Shown piece by piece: positions 25,346 to 35,690 of a stretch of 64,000 bases of DNA. Numbering within the stretch: the first letter of the stretch is position 1; every line of letters begins with the position of its first letter. The stretch covers positions 8,492,281 to 8,556,280 of the forward strand of contig NC_088301.1 in assembly GCF_032854445.1 (NCBI RefSeq), read 5' to 3'. The DNA is from Liolophura sinensis. Taxonomy: Eukaryota > Mollusca > Polyplacophora > Chitonida > Chitonidae. Below the pieces are notes generated by a model that was not told the origin of the DNA, did not search any database, and saw only the letters and a list, made by a program, of their open reading frames with translations. The position numbers were made by a program, and so were the translations under genes.

Positions 25346-25546
25346 AATGACATGCTCACACATCAGCAGCCATTCTCTTGACTGTTAGGCAAGATGCGAA
25401 CTTCAGGCTATTAAACACCTTGGGATTCACAGTAACAAGCACAGTTACATGTTAAGGCCACATCGTCGTCATGTTAATTCACAACTTTTTGGTGCAACAT
25501 CGTGACTTTCAACTCCACATGTATCAGTCATATAAGCTGCATTTCC

Positions 25547-25622
25547 TCCAACCATAATTCTGACTTCCGTTGTATAAAGTGAAATATTCTTGGTGTGAAA
25601 CGAAAAATCAAATATATAATTA
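25547..25622 (+). mobile_element. 3' fragment of a family A SINE
   Basis: Reads tcctccaaccataattctga, then cttccgttgtataaagtgaa, then atattcttggtgtgaaac and aaatcaaata. It is short and diverged. Confidence 0.68.
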
Positions 25623-26338
25623 TAGACCTGCCTCTCTGGGACACATTGCCCCATAAAAGTGCTAGGTAAATTTATGCCAACGGACAATTATACTAGCTGA
25701 CACATGTGGTCAAACAGATACGTTTCATATTTTAAATTTCTAATTAGAGTAACAACTCACTTTGGACGGCACCAAAGTGACTACCACAAACATTTATGAG
25801 CATGATGATCGTATCTGTGCATGTATGATATGGACAGGATGTAACTGTGTTCAGCGGACAAGTGGCGAAAGCAGTGTGATTTCTGCTACACTGGATCAAT
25901 ACACTCTGACACCAAAATGTTCTTCGGTTTAATGGCAAAGGTTTACCCCCAAAAACTTGCAGGCTCTAGGAATGGCAGCCTTAATTGAGAGGCTATGAGA
26001 ATCTAATCTAATTTGCATAAGGAACGAGATTGATGGTAGGCAGGTGGCCAGGTTCAGGAAAAATAACTGTGAACTTCAAATGTTTTTTAGAGGTCACTTT
26101 GGTGCGAGAAGAAAATTTTGCATGATTTGTGTATCTACTCGTAGTCATGTATTAATGATGCGTTCTTCCCTGATGTAGTCGCTGAACAAACCTTGAAATG
26201 AGGACTGACAGTTGCGCATCTGTTAAAATAGATGTGTATTTATTCAAGCTGTAAATGTACATGTATATACATGTATCTTTTTTAATATGACACTTGTGGG
26301 TTTATGTACATGTATATATATTTATTATATATACTGTC
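25623..26338. other. Non-coding interval, nothing recognised
   Basis: Unique sequence. Near the right edge the TACATGTA-type palindromes become frequent (26.25-26.33 kb). Confidence 0.45.
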
Positions 26339-26515
26339 TACCCTAATTCGTCAATTTTTAATGCAATGTATGCACATTATTAAATTGATTTTGGAGACAA
26401 AATTCAGGGCATCACAAAAAGTATAATTTTATCAGTCTACACAGAATAATGCCTTCAGAATATGCTTGAATAAACACCTTTCAAACATGCTGAAAGGTTG
26501 AAGAAATACAGTAAC
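26339..26515 (-). mobile_element. MITE-like element, family 1, left end shortened
   Basis: Begins taccctaattcgtcaa, lacks about 30 bases of the inverted repeat and adjacent segment, then has aattgattttggagac, gcatcacaaaaagtataatt and cagaataatgccttcagaat. It ends catgctgaaaggttgaagaa, then atacagta. The TA-ended termini suggest a TA target site. Confidence 0.78.
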
Positions 26516-26589
26516 CTAGCTCTTGTCTATTTGGCTGTAGCTATAAAGTACCGTCTGTATCCTTTCAGTCTGGAGCTAGAAATACGTGT

Positions 26590-27262
26590 ACAACGTATCC
26601 GTAAGAAATACATGTACAACATATTCTTAACAAATACATGTACAACATATCCTTAAGAAATACATGTACAACATATCCTTAAGAAATGCATGTACAACAT
26701 ATTCTTAACAAATACATGTACAACATATCTTTAAGAAATACATGTACAACATATTCTTAACAAATACATGTACAACATATCCTTAAGAAATGCATGTACA
26801 CCATATCCAGTTAAGAAATGCATGTACAACATATCCTTTAGAAATGCATGTACAACATACCCTTAAGAAATGCATGTACAACATATCCTTGAGAAATGCA
26901 TGTACCCCATATCCAGTTAAGAAATGCATGTACAACATATCCTTAAGAAGTACATGTACCACATATTCAGTTAAGAAATACACATATAACATATCCACAT
27001 AAGAAATGTACGTATAACATATCCTTAAAAAATAAATGTGCAACATATCCAGTTGTGAAATACATGTACAACATATCCTGAAGAAATACATGTACAACAT
27101 ATCCTGAAGAAATACACATACAACATATCCTGAAGAAATACACATACAACATATCCTGAAGAAATACACATACAACATATCCTGAAGAAATACATGTACA
27201 ACATATCCTTAAGAAATACATTTACAACATATCCTTAAGAAATACATATACAACATATCCTT
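26590..27262. repeat. 26-bp minisatellite, about 25 units
   Basis: The unit is aagaaatacatgtacaacat then atcctt, with variants tgcatgtac, acacatac and inserted ccagtt (28 bp). Each unit carries an ACATGTAC-type palindrome or a derivative. Minus-strand ORFs of 131 and 84 codons over this array are repeat artefacts, because three 26-bp units make 26 codons with all frames open. Confidence 0.96.
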
Positions 27263-27358
27263 CTGAAAATACAAGCCAAGTACTTCTTAACATGTAGTAT
27301 ATGATGTTTCCAGACATATAATTAAAAATTGTCTCGGCTTTCTTCTTAAGGTGTAAAA

Positions 27359-27502
27359 ATGACTCCAAAATACGATGTTCCAAAGGCCCCAGCAGTCATT
27401 CTGGAAATCAGGTATCCTGCAGTTGTGATGTCAACAATGATAGCTCTTAAAACAAATCTGTTCGGAGAAGAGCCAAAATGGAGGTGCAAAATTTTCTGTT
27501 AA
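27359..27502 (+). CDS. Uncertain small ORF, 47 codons
   Basis: An ATG-to-TAA frame of 47 codons (starting MTPKYDVPK, ending WRCKIFC) with balanced composition, in otherwise AT-rich DNA right of the minisatellite. An in-frame stop lies just upstream, so it is not a longer exon fragment. I recognise no family, and a chance ORF of this length is common. Listed only because its composition stands out. Confidence 0.12.
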   Translation: MTPKYDVPKAPAVILEIRYPAVVMSTMIALKTNLFGEEPKWRCKIFC

Positions 27503-27964
27503 GCTGGTCCTGACTTCCCCAAAAGCTCATCAATGACATCATTGTCAAACATTGGCGAACAATGTCAGAGAATACATGTAGATGAATTATTAGTGCATGA
27601 TACATGAAAAGTTCATTTTTTGGCCATGTTCTTCATTTCCCATAAAACCATAATTTGCCTTTTGGAAACCTTATATTTTCTTTATTAAAGATATGAAGCA
27701 TGAAACATATTGTGCAAGTATTTATGGAGCCCATAGAAAAGGGCATGATCGAAATTGCTTCATTTCTGTATTAAATAATATGCGCGTATGAAAGCCAATG
27801 CCAAAATGGCCTTCATCTTCAAAGATGTATCATTACGGCAATATTGCACTGATTAGTTTGATTAATCAGCTACTACATGCACCACTCATCTTCATTAATA
27901 AGCTATAGAGTAGGAATTGTTTCATATATACATGTAGACATGTATGAAGTCCTATTAAATAACA

Positions 27965-28172
27965 TCAGCAATGCGGTCGATGTGAGTTCAAGTTTAGCTC
28001 ATGCTGGCTTCCTCTCCAGTCGTGCATGAAAAGGTGTGTAAGCAACCTTTGTGGTCATGGGTTTCGCCCGAGCTCTACCCTGTGTCCTCACACCTTAATA
28101 TGCTGGCCATCATTGTAATAATAAGTGAAATATTCTTGATTATGGCATAAAACACCAATCAAATAAATAAAT
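27965..28172 (+). mobile_element. Family A SINE lacking the A-box head
   Basis: Starts cagcaatgcggtcgatgtga, with gttcaagtttagctcatgct (altered B box), a diverged centre, then tattcttgattatggcataa and AACACCAATCAAATAAATAAAT. Confidence 0.9.
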
Positions 28173-28264
28173 ATTAAATATACATGACTGTGCTGTTTGA
28201 TTTATGACAGATAGTGGACTTATATGATCACTAACGGCACATTTTGACATGAATTAATTCAAAA

Positions 28265-28322
28265 TGAATGAATGAATACCCAGGTTTTACGCCATACATG
28301 TCCTTAGCAATTTTTCATAGGT
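28265..28322 (-). mobile_element. 3' tail fragment of a family B SINE
   Basis: On + it reads gaatgaatgaatacccaggt, then tttacgccatacatgtcctt and agcaatttttcata. This corresponds to the reversed tail of the copy at 15.7 kb, with a GAAT rather than GAGT microsatellite. Confidence 0.6.
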
Positions 28323-28693
28323 GTGTGTACATATTAAAAAAGTACTATGTGTCTTCTTTTGGCAGAGTGAGTCCTTGTCGCTAAAATACTGCCTCCACTG
28401 AAATATCATGTCAAAACACCATGGGGCATGACATAAATTAATTCATCCTGTAAGAGCAATCATTGGCATGTACATCATGTAGATGCTGAATTAGCCGTGA
28501 GTCCATTGGTTTATAATCAGCCAATCAAATTGCTGGACAGGTATACATGTACACAGTTCATGAAGTACACGCACATGTATCATCCACAATAAATTAAGTG
28601 CTCAACCAACATGCACAGGTAATAGGAAACCTGTGGATGGTCATGGGCTTACCCCAGGCTCCATAATGCTGGCCACTGCATGTTATATAAGTG

Positions 28694-28968
28694 ATTCTCA
28701 ACCTTTTCAACGGCCTCTGCAACAAATATTTTCTCGCCGTTATATGACTGAAAAATTGTTGAGTACGACGTTAAACCCCAAGCACTCACCAATATTTTGA
28801 AACATTCTGAGAGAACTATCGGCTGTAGAAATAATTCGCACATGATTATGAAGCTTGCATATTTAATAATACAAGCAATTATCTTAGCATTATTTTCATA
28901 ATAATTGTATGCAAAACTTTCACTGAAAACAGTGTTTCAGTGATTGAAAAGGTTGAAGATTTACAGCT
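28694..28968 (+). mobile_element. MITE-like element, family 2, itself interrupted
   Basis: Left end attctcaaccttttcaacgg and right end ttgaaaaggttgaagattta are inverted repeats. The interior gaaacattctgagagaacta and gaagcttgcat match 31189-31290 and 45024-45247. It contains a SINE tail fragment at 28733-28790. Confidence 0.8.
28733..28790 (+). mobile_element. 5'-truncated family B SINE tail inside the MITE
   Basis: Reads gttatatgactgaaaaattg, then ttgagtacgacgttaaaccc and caagcactcacc. The direct repeat aatatttt flanks it at 28725-28732 and 28791-28798, consistent with retrotransposition of a severely truncated copy. Confidence 0.82.
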
Positions 28969-28995
28969 TATGTACAGTATAAAACACCGACCAAT

Positions 28996-30057
28996 GAGAT
29001 TCCGTTGATCGGCTCTGTACGTTGTGCACAAATTATATTGGTAATAGTATTGATAACTACAGTAAATAGGAGAAAAAAATGTGAAAAAATGATGCTCTAG
29101 ATTCCTGATACGCCACTTATCGCGTACAATATGGGACTACAAATACTCCAGACTATAGCACAGAGATCATATGGCTTTGATCTTCTAGCTGTTAGCCAAG
29201 AACAGGAGACAGAAGAAAAAAACACTGCTGCAAGGTTGTGTCCATTTCCACGCTGTACTGCAATGATTACAGCAGGTTTCATGCAGTTTTCCACAGAGCC
29301 TCCTGGTTAAGCAAATGAGAGTCTTTTGATCAGTTTTGAAAACTCTTGTTGCTAATTTCATGAAAACTACACAACACAGGGTAAAACTAAAAAGCAGAAT
29401 GGAAATTAGACAGTTTGTATGTGATATTTTCAAGTCTTATTATTATATATTATAATATTTTAAGTCTAAATATTTTTTGACTACAATTTTGATGCATTAA
29501 TGTCAATTATTTAGCTCCACTATTAGCTTAAATTTGTCTGTGATAATGCTTCATTATATATTCTTGATTTCTACTTTTGTGCATGTATTTTACTATCTCT
29601 ACCTGAGTGCATGCAGGGCCAAAAACATGTTCTATTTACCATGTTCAAGGTATTATAACCGCCACTGAATGAACTGTGAGTTCGGCCCCTTAGAAATTAG
29701 GTCAAGTGTGTGCCATTGTATTGCTCTGTGTATAAATGATGATTGTATATTTAACTCTTTGTGGATGGAGACTGTAACTTTTAAAAGGCATACCCCCTTC
29801 GCTCTGTTTATACATGTGGAATGAAGTTGTTACTAAGGGACCAAAAAAAAAAAAAAGAAAGAAACGGTAAAGATGTTGATCGATGGCAGAAGCATGCATT
29901 ATTTACTTACTGCAAGGGAATGAAGTTGTAAACAGCCAGAGTTTGTGGTAAGCCAGCGGTTGGAATTCAGCAAGTGTTCATTTGGGTAAATTTATGTAAT
30001 TATGTCAATGGATTAAAGTGTGGATCCCTGAGCAAAGGATGAGTAGCACATCGCTTC
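28996..30057. other. Non-coding interval, nothing recognised
   Basis: Unique sequence with a short poly(A) stretch near 29844. ORFs on the minus strand around 29.1-29.4 kb show no family resemblance. Confidence 0.45.
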
Positions 30058-30378
30058 ATGGAAAACGGTCAATATCAGTGCAGATTTCACCAGCTCGTTG
30101 AGCTTCAAAGTGATAAACCTTGTACCATACATCCGGGATACATAATTTGTCTGGGAGGAAAGCAAGATGAATACCTACATGTACAGGCTTTCCATCGGAT
30201 GGTTTCATGTGTCAGCCTGAATGATGATACAGATAGCATTGTGATTTTCTCACATTTAACCGCCTTTGTGGTCTACCCAGATTGCCATATGCCCAATCTA
30301 ATATTACCCTCTTTTGAGACCTTCATGACACCCGCAAATTTATACATATGTTGGCCTAATTTCTGCAGCAAGCCCTAA
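30058..30378 (+). CDS. Uncertain single-exon ORF, 106 codons, unknown product
   Basis: One of the longest + strand ATG-initiated frames outside tandem repeats. It begins MENGQYQCRFHQLVELQ and ends NFCSKP. It is not low-complexity, and has seven cysteines and mixed charged and hydrophobic residues. An AATAAA lies 3 nt after the stop (30382-30387), unusually close for a poly(A) signal. No signal peptide, transmembrane span or known motif is recognised. It may be a small gene, a decayed retrocopy or chance. Confidence 0.2.
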   Translation: MENGQYQCRFHQLVELQSDKPCTIHPGYIICLGGKQDEYLHVQAFHRMVSCVSLNDDTDSIVIFSHLTAFVVYPDCHMPNLILPSFETFMTPANLYICWPNFCSKP

Positions 30379-30520
30379 TTCAATAAAAGAAATCAAATTT
30401 AAGTCTGGAAACTTGATTTCTATATGGCTAGGTTTCTAGGTCATGCAAAGTTATTTTATGATTGACGTGTCAGTGCGGTCTAAGTTAAAGATGACGAAAG
30501 TATCTTTGTAGGGCTGAAGA

Positions 30521-30782
30521 TTTATTTGTTTATTTATTTGATTGGTGTTTTATGCCGTGCTCAAGAATATTTCACTTATACGACGGCGGCCAACATTATG
30601 GTGGGTGGAAACCGGGGAGAGCCTGGGGGAAACCCACGACCATACGCAGGTTCCTGGCAGACCTTCCTCATACAGCCGGAGAGGAAGCCAGCATGAGCTG
30701 GACTTGAACTCAAAGTGACCCTCATTGGTGAGAGACTCCTGGGATCATTACGCTGCGCTAGCGCGCTAACCAACTGAGCCAC
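30521..30782 (-). mobile_element. Full-length family A SINE with 14-bp perfect target duplication
   Basis: On the minus strand it starts at the tRNA-like head (agtggctcagttggttagcg) and runs to the AAATAAATAAACAAATAAA tail. On + the complement reads ttatttgattggtgttttat, cttatacgacggcggccaac and cattacgctgcgctagcgcg. The direct repeat tgtagggctgaaga lies at 30507-30520 and 30783-30796. Confidence 0.95.
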
Positions 30783-30796
30783 TGTAGGGCTGAAGA

Positions 30797-31188
30797 GTAC
30801 ATGTTGCTGTTCTGCTGTTGTATTTGTTAATTTATGTAATGGAGAAGGATGCATGTTTAAATTAATGCAGGTATAGAAGAAAATTTTTCCACATGTGTGT
30901 GTGTGTTTGCATGCACTTACTTAAATTAGTAAATTATTATAATGTTTGGAAATGTTTTTAGTACCTCCAGCTGGATTTGTGATGGTCTTAAAACCACTGT
31001 ATGAAAGAGACGGAAGAATTCAGATCTCATCTCAGCTTTTGACTTCTTAGTAAAATTCCTTAGAAATTCCTTAGAAATCACAAATTGCTTCCTCCTTAAT
31101 ATGGATTTGATATATGGACATGTGATTTAATTAATACATGTATCGAAGTTCAAGCCTGTTCATGGTTCATTCACATATAGTATACATG
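30797..31188. other. Non-coding interval, nothing recognised
   Basis: Unique sequence with a short GT run near 30895-30906. Confidence 0.45.
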
Positions 31189-31290
31189 TACCCTAAATTC
31201 TTCAACCTTTTCAACCACCTTTGCCAGCCGTCTTTTGAAACATTCTGAGAGGACTGTGGGGTGTGGAGAAAGAATTTGCAAATTTACAGT
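31189..31290 (+). mobile_element. MITE family 2, internally deleted
   Basis: Begins taccctaaattcttcaacct then tttcaaccacctttgc. It includes tgaaacattctgagaggact, then jumps from agaatttgc to aaatttacag, so most of the right half is missing. Confidence 0.75.
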
Positions 31291-31385
31291 TTATGCGCCT
31301 TGTTGCAAGAGATGCCTGCGTTCACATCACCATAGATACTTTATATAGGCATATACTTGTACATGCTCAGCTAGGCTGATGCACC

Positions 31386-31443
31386 ATTGTATAGGCATAA
31401 TAACCACTGTGCACATTGTATAGGCATAATAACCACTGTGCAC
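31386..31443. repeat. 29-bp perfect tandem duplication
   Basis: The unit attgtataggcataataacc then actgtgcac occurs at 31386-31414 and 31415-31443 without a visible mismatch, implying a recent event. Confidence 0.9.
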
Positions 31444-32165
31444 ATATGTAAACAGTTCATTAAAATTCTTCATGTTTTTTCCATCTACATGTATAGAATC
31501 TTGGTACATGCCACGTATACATGTATAGAAAAGCCAATGTGGCACTAGGATGGGCTATCTTGCATTTGTGAGCTCATATCATATAGTTGAAGTTTTGAAA
31601 TTATGAAAGCTACATCGACATTTGTATTTTGTGTATTGGTATGTACTAATTCATCTAATTTTCGGGACACCCTCATCTACTCTTTTTAGCCTACATAAAT
31701 AAGGAATAATTATTTAGTTTCTTTTTTTTGTCATGTGGTTAGTCCAACTAATGGACAACATATGTATATCTTTACTTTTCCAAAAAAAAAAACTTAGAGA
31801 GAATTGTAATTCTGTGCTTTCAGCACTGCATGTTCTGATATATGTCCTAAAATTAGAAGAGTTACAGTTGTGGACAACATCAAGTATTTTTCTCTTTACC
31901 TTCAGTATACATGTATGTGCATGTGGCTGTACATGTATGCCAAAGTATTAATCGTACACAAAGGACTGAATTCTAGAAGATACATAAAGCTTGTAGTGTA
32001 CATGCATGTTTATGAAATGTACAAGTATACATGTACATGTATCTGGAAACATTTTGACGGTAATGCATATGCATGGATTCATATACAAGTAGTCTAGTAC
32101 AGGAGATACATGCACAGTTATTGTGTATGATTTTCCAATTTACAGGTGTACACGTCATTAGTATT
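31444..32165. other. Non-coding interval, nothing recognised
   Basis: AT-rich with many ACATGTA palindromes around 31.9-32.05 kb. Short overlapping ORFs on both strands are not credible genes. Confidence 0.45.
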
Positions 32166-32169
32166 TTAA

Positions 32170-32736
32170 AGGAGAAGAAAATTGAAATATCAATCAAATA
32201 CCATTGAAAAGAGTATGCATTTCCTAGCAGGTGCATGCCATAAAAAATTCTAATATGTAGCTCAAGTTGATAAATTATAAATAAAGTCGCCGCCAACATC
32301 TGCTGTGGGTGACTCCATTTTTCCTAAGGAAAAAGTCTCTTTCCCAAGTCCTGAAGTCTTCTGTGTTAGGAGAGAATTGCGGTCGGAAAACTGCTGAAGT
32401 GGAGTTCGTACATTTCCGGTAGAACTCTTCTTCCCAGAAGGTAGCGAACAGTATAGTTTGTTTTCCCGCTTGATGATCCGCAAACCGGAATGTTTACGTA
32501 AGTTCCAAGTTTACACGAACAAGCCGCAGTTTTAACGACTCTCACTGGCTGAGAGGCAACACACCCACCTGCATAAATTACAGGGGGTTAAAGATGGAGG
32601 ACGCGATGGATTCAGCGATTTATGTCAGCTTTGCTGTATTCAGGCTTTATGTGTATGGCGAAGAAAATACCATCAGATAGAAAATAATGTGTTCTTTTCC
32701 ACTTATTAGTGTCATGTTTTTAAGTTTTCTTCTCCT
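32170..32736. mobile_element. Candidate TTAA-flanked (piggyBac-like) non-autonomous element
   Basis: A 16-bp perfect inverted repeat, ttaaaggagaagaaaa at 32166-32181 and ttttcttctcctttaa at 32725-32740, bounds 567 bp. With TTAA read as the duplicated target, the element ends are AGGAGAAGAAAA, the arrangement known for piggyBac-type transposons. The interior (about 32.27-32.64 kb) is richer in GC and CpG than its surroundings and carries a 73-codon minus-strand frame (32262-32483, no ATG at its start) and a 28-codon + ORF. No transposase is visible. The classification is inferred from the ends only. Confidence 0.5.
32594..32680 (+). CDS. Uncertain 28-codon ORF inside the TTAA element
   Basis: An ATG-to-TAG frame starting MEDAMDSAIYV in the GC-richer part of the TTAA-flanked element. 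The context aagATGg is acceptable for a start, and the frame diverges head-to-head from the minus-strand ORF ending at 32262. It is too short to assign and could be a captured first exon or chance. Confidence 0.12.
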   Translation: MEDAMDSAIYVSFAVFRLYVYGEENTIR

Positions 32737-32819
32737 TTAATTACAGTCTGATACAGACCAGCTGTACACTTTGATGCTGACACAGATGAGCTTATTAATG
32801 GACATATATAGTGTATATA

Positions 32820-33019
32820 NNNNNNNNNNNNNNNNNNNNNNNNNNNNNNNNNNNNNNNNNNNNNNNNNNNNNNNNNNNNNNNNNNNNNNNNNNNNNNNNN
32901 NNNNNNNNNNNNNNNNNNNNNNNNNNNNNNNNNNNNNNNNNNNNNNNNNNNNNNNNNNNNNNNNNNNNNNNNNNNNNNNNNNNNNNNNNNNNNNNNNNNN
33001 NNNNNNNNNNNNNNNNNNN
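32820..33019. other. Assembly gap, exactly 200 N
   Basis: A run of 200 ambiguous bases, probably a gap of nominal size. It ends inside a family A SINE, so repeat content probably caused the break. Long ORFs drawn across it are meaningless. Confidence 0.99.
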
Positions 33020-33156
33020 AGGTCTGCCAGCAACCTGCGGATGGTCGTGGGTTTCCCCCGGGCTCTGCCGGGTTTCCACCCACCATAATCCTGGCCGCCG
33101 TCGTATAAGTGAAATATTCTTGAATACGGCGTAAAACACCAATCAAATAAATAAAA
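33020..33156 (+). mobile_element. Family A SINE, left part lost in the assembly gap
   Basis: Starts at the gap edge with aggtctgccagcaacctgcg, then gatggtcgtgggtttccccc. It continues through ggccgccgtcgtataagtga to AACACCAATCAAATAAATAAA. It is close to a consensus-like copy. Confidence 0.93.
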
Positions 33157-33201
33157 TCTATACATTTGAGTGCTATATATTTAGGGGTTATAATAAATTT
33201 A

Positions 33202-33438
33202 TTATAATTTAAGAATATTTCACTTATACGACGACGGCTAGCATTATGGTGGGTGGAAACCGGGCACAGCCTGGGGGAAACCCACGACCATCTGCAGGTT
33301 GCTGACAGACCTTCCCACTTACGACCGGAGAGGAAGCCAGCATGAACTGGACTTGAACTCACAGCGACTGCATTGGTGAGAGGCTCCTGGGTCATTACGC
33401 TGCGCTAGCGCGCTAACCGACTGAGCCACGGTGGCCCC
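33202..33438 (-). mobile_element. Family A SINE with intact head, 3'-truncated, 14-bp target duplication
   Basis: On the minus strand the head is ggggccaccgtggctcagtc then ggttagcgcgctagcgcagc, with an intact A box and B box (gagttcaagtcc). The tail is cut at aaatattctt, without the AATAAATA end. The direct repeat ttataataaattta flanks it at 33188-33201 and 33439-33452. Confidence 0.93.
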
Positions 33439-33452
33439 TTATAATAAATTTA

Positions 33453-34690
33453 AATCATGTGTCAGTTAAATGAAACAAAAAATTGCAGTTTTGCATGAGA
33501 AAGTCAAGTGATATATAATTTATACATGAGTGTGTAGATATGAACGGATAGGTACACTGGATCAAAAGGAAAAGCCTCTGAAGTTTTCTCTTGCCACTGA
33601 AATCCCCAAGAAATCAATGGCTGGTTATATGCCCGGTTTACTGCTGGAATTGATTGGTGTGTTTACATGAGGAATGGTATCCTGTTGTCACGGTGCTGAA
33701 CACAACTGTTCTTTGCATGCTTTTTCCTCTATGGTCTACCAGGAGACTGTTGTCCACAAATATCTCTTTGCTTTAATATTCGGTGCCATGCAGCTTCCTG
33801 ATTGTGGCCAGGACAGACCGATTACGGTCGTGACAGAAGACCAGGCCATGTGTAGTCACAGTTGATCACGTATGTCCACATGGCTGTAAGACCACTGCAC
33901 TCCTGCAATTGTCCTCACATTCTAGCCCATGACTAGTTTCCATGGTAACCAATCACACATACGTTTGCTGGATGCTTTGTAAGAGATCCCAGCTATAGCC
34001 GGTCCAGCTAGCCAGATAAGCAGCTCTGAGTGACTGGCCCTCTCACTGTGTCTTCATATACTGCAGGTGTGCTATCCACTTGATGCTGCTGCTCAGTCTC
34101 TAACTGAACCAACTGACAAGGACGTCAAGTTAACGGCAATCTCCACCCTTAGAGACCACACTGCCAGCCAGCCAGTAGAGCTAGGAGAATCAAGCCAGCT
34201 AGACAGCTGCGAGCGAGGAACCTAACTGGGTGGGGCTGTTCATATCTCGTTGTAACAGATCGTTGATACGTGGTAACGGATACACAACGTCCACAAGGAT
34301 TGAGCAGTTGCTTCACGGTATGTACACACTGTACAGTATAATACACATGTATACAACAAAGCTGTACCAATTGTCTGATCATTCTTCCAGAGTGCCGGTA
34401 TTTACCATTTTGATATTTTTGACCAGATGTGTAGGGAATCAGCCTCAGATTTTTCAGTGTGAGGATTGAGCGATGTACACATACACACAGTACGATATCA
34501 TTGATTATACTTCAGTCCTTGTTTAGCTAGAGAAAGGGGTTCCAAGCCTGTAGTGTGGGTGCATCATGATTTGTCTGCTGAATCATTACACTTTGTGACA
34601 GATTCTGCTTGTATAATTTCATTCACTGTACACCCAGATATTCAGTTTGTATCGTACGTGTAAGTCTCTCTAATTAAATAAGCTGTATAT
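33453..34690. other. Non-coding interval, nothing recognised
   Basis: Unique sequence. About 33.7-34.35 kb is less AT-rich than average, but the frames in it show no known domain. Confidence 0.45.
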
Positions 34691-34750
34691 ATTTGTTTAT
34701 TTGATTGGAATTTTGCGCTGTATGTAAGTATATTTCACTTATATGTGACA
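34691..34750 (-). mobile_element. 3' fragment of a family A SINE
   Basis: On + reads tttgtttatttgattggaat, then tttgcgctgtatgtaagtat and atttcacttatatg, the reversed SINE tail. Diverged. Confidence 0.65.
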
Positions 34751-35690
34751 GACGAAACATTGAAGTCAGAGGAAACCAGGAAATAAGCTGTATTATTTAT
34801 CTCTACCCATATTACAGGTAAATTATGCAGAAGGTTTAATAAGTTACATGGAGATCTGCTCTAATTAATGTAACACATTTAATACCCAGTAATACCAATA
34901 TCAGGGCCCAGTTGTTCGAAAGTGTATTAGCTAATACTGGTATTAAATCATATTTTATATTTATATTTTTAGCCAAACTCAGCAGCCCATGCAGTTATTC
35001 AGAGTCAAAGTATAACAGCAGCAGTTTTCGTTCATATTTAATGTAACACAATGTTTTTTTAGAATGTACCATACATATACAGGCATAATGACTGGAATCC
35101 CACAGTGGAATTAATCCTGGTTTGTATGTGTACTTGCAGGTAGCAGGTGTTTACCTGAGTATATTAATCAGGTGCATGTCTGTATTATTAGGGACTGATT
35201 CTTATATCAGTTTCTCACAGCATGTATTAAGGCCACATTTGCCTTGTCATCACTACAACTACACTACACATTCTACCTTGTAATACAGGAACTAGTACAT
35301 GTAATGCAAAATTCACACTTGTGAATTTTAATGATAGTGCATTTTGTAGCTGCAGGAAATCAAACCATACCAATACAGGCAGGTATAAATACACTTGTGC
35401 TTCCATTGTGTGAACATCATATCTACATGTACTAATGACATCATGCCTAGAAGGCAGCTGCACTTTTAGTATTCTTGTGCAATTTTCATGATTGTAATAA
35501 ACAGGAAATTTGGTTGTTTTGATACTATGTTGATAATATGTAAGGAAATATTAAGGCCTTAGAAAAAATGGTTAGTGATGTACATTGAAGCCATATGTGT
35601 CTTTTATTAACTTGCACATACTTCTCCATGTCAACTTGGCATTATCTGTGATAAACCAGTCTGATGCATTAAAGTAAAATAAATGTGTTG
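34751..35690. other. Non-coding interval, nothing recognised
   Basis: Unique AT-rich sequence. No gene or repeat family recognised. Confidence 0.45.

Larger units (their letters stand above)
28623..28995 (+). mobile_element. Family A SINE fragment interrupted by a MITE
   Basis: The left part, 28623-28693, has ggaaacctgtggatggtcat and ccataatgctggcc up to atataagtg. The right part, about 28977-28995, reads gtataaaacaccgaccaat and matches the rest of the SINE tail. The intervening segment is a family 2 MITE, so the SINE was present first. Confidence 0.72.

Noticed and set aside
26783-27221. Minus-strand ORFs of 131 and 84 codons
   Set aside because: They are entirely within the 26-bp minisatellite. 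Three units equal 26 codons and all frames happen to be open.
32712-33395. Long ORFs of up to 227 codons
   Set aside because: They run through 200 ambiguous bases and two SINE copies; the translation is not informative.
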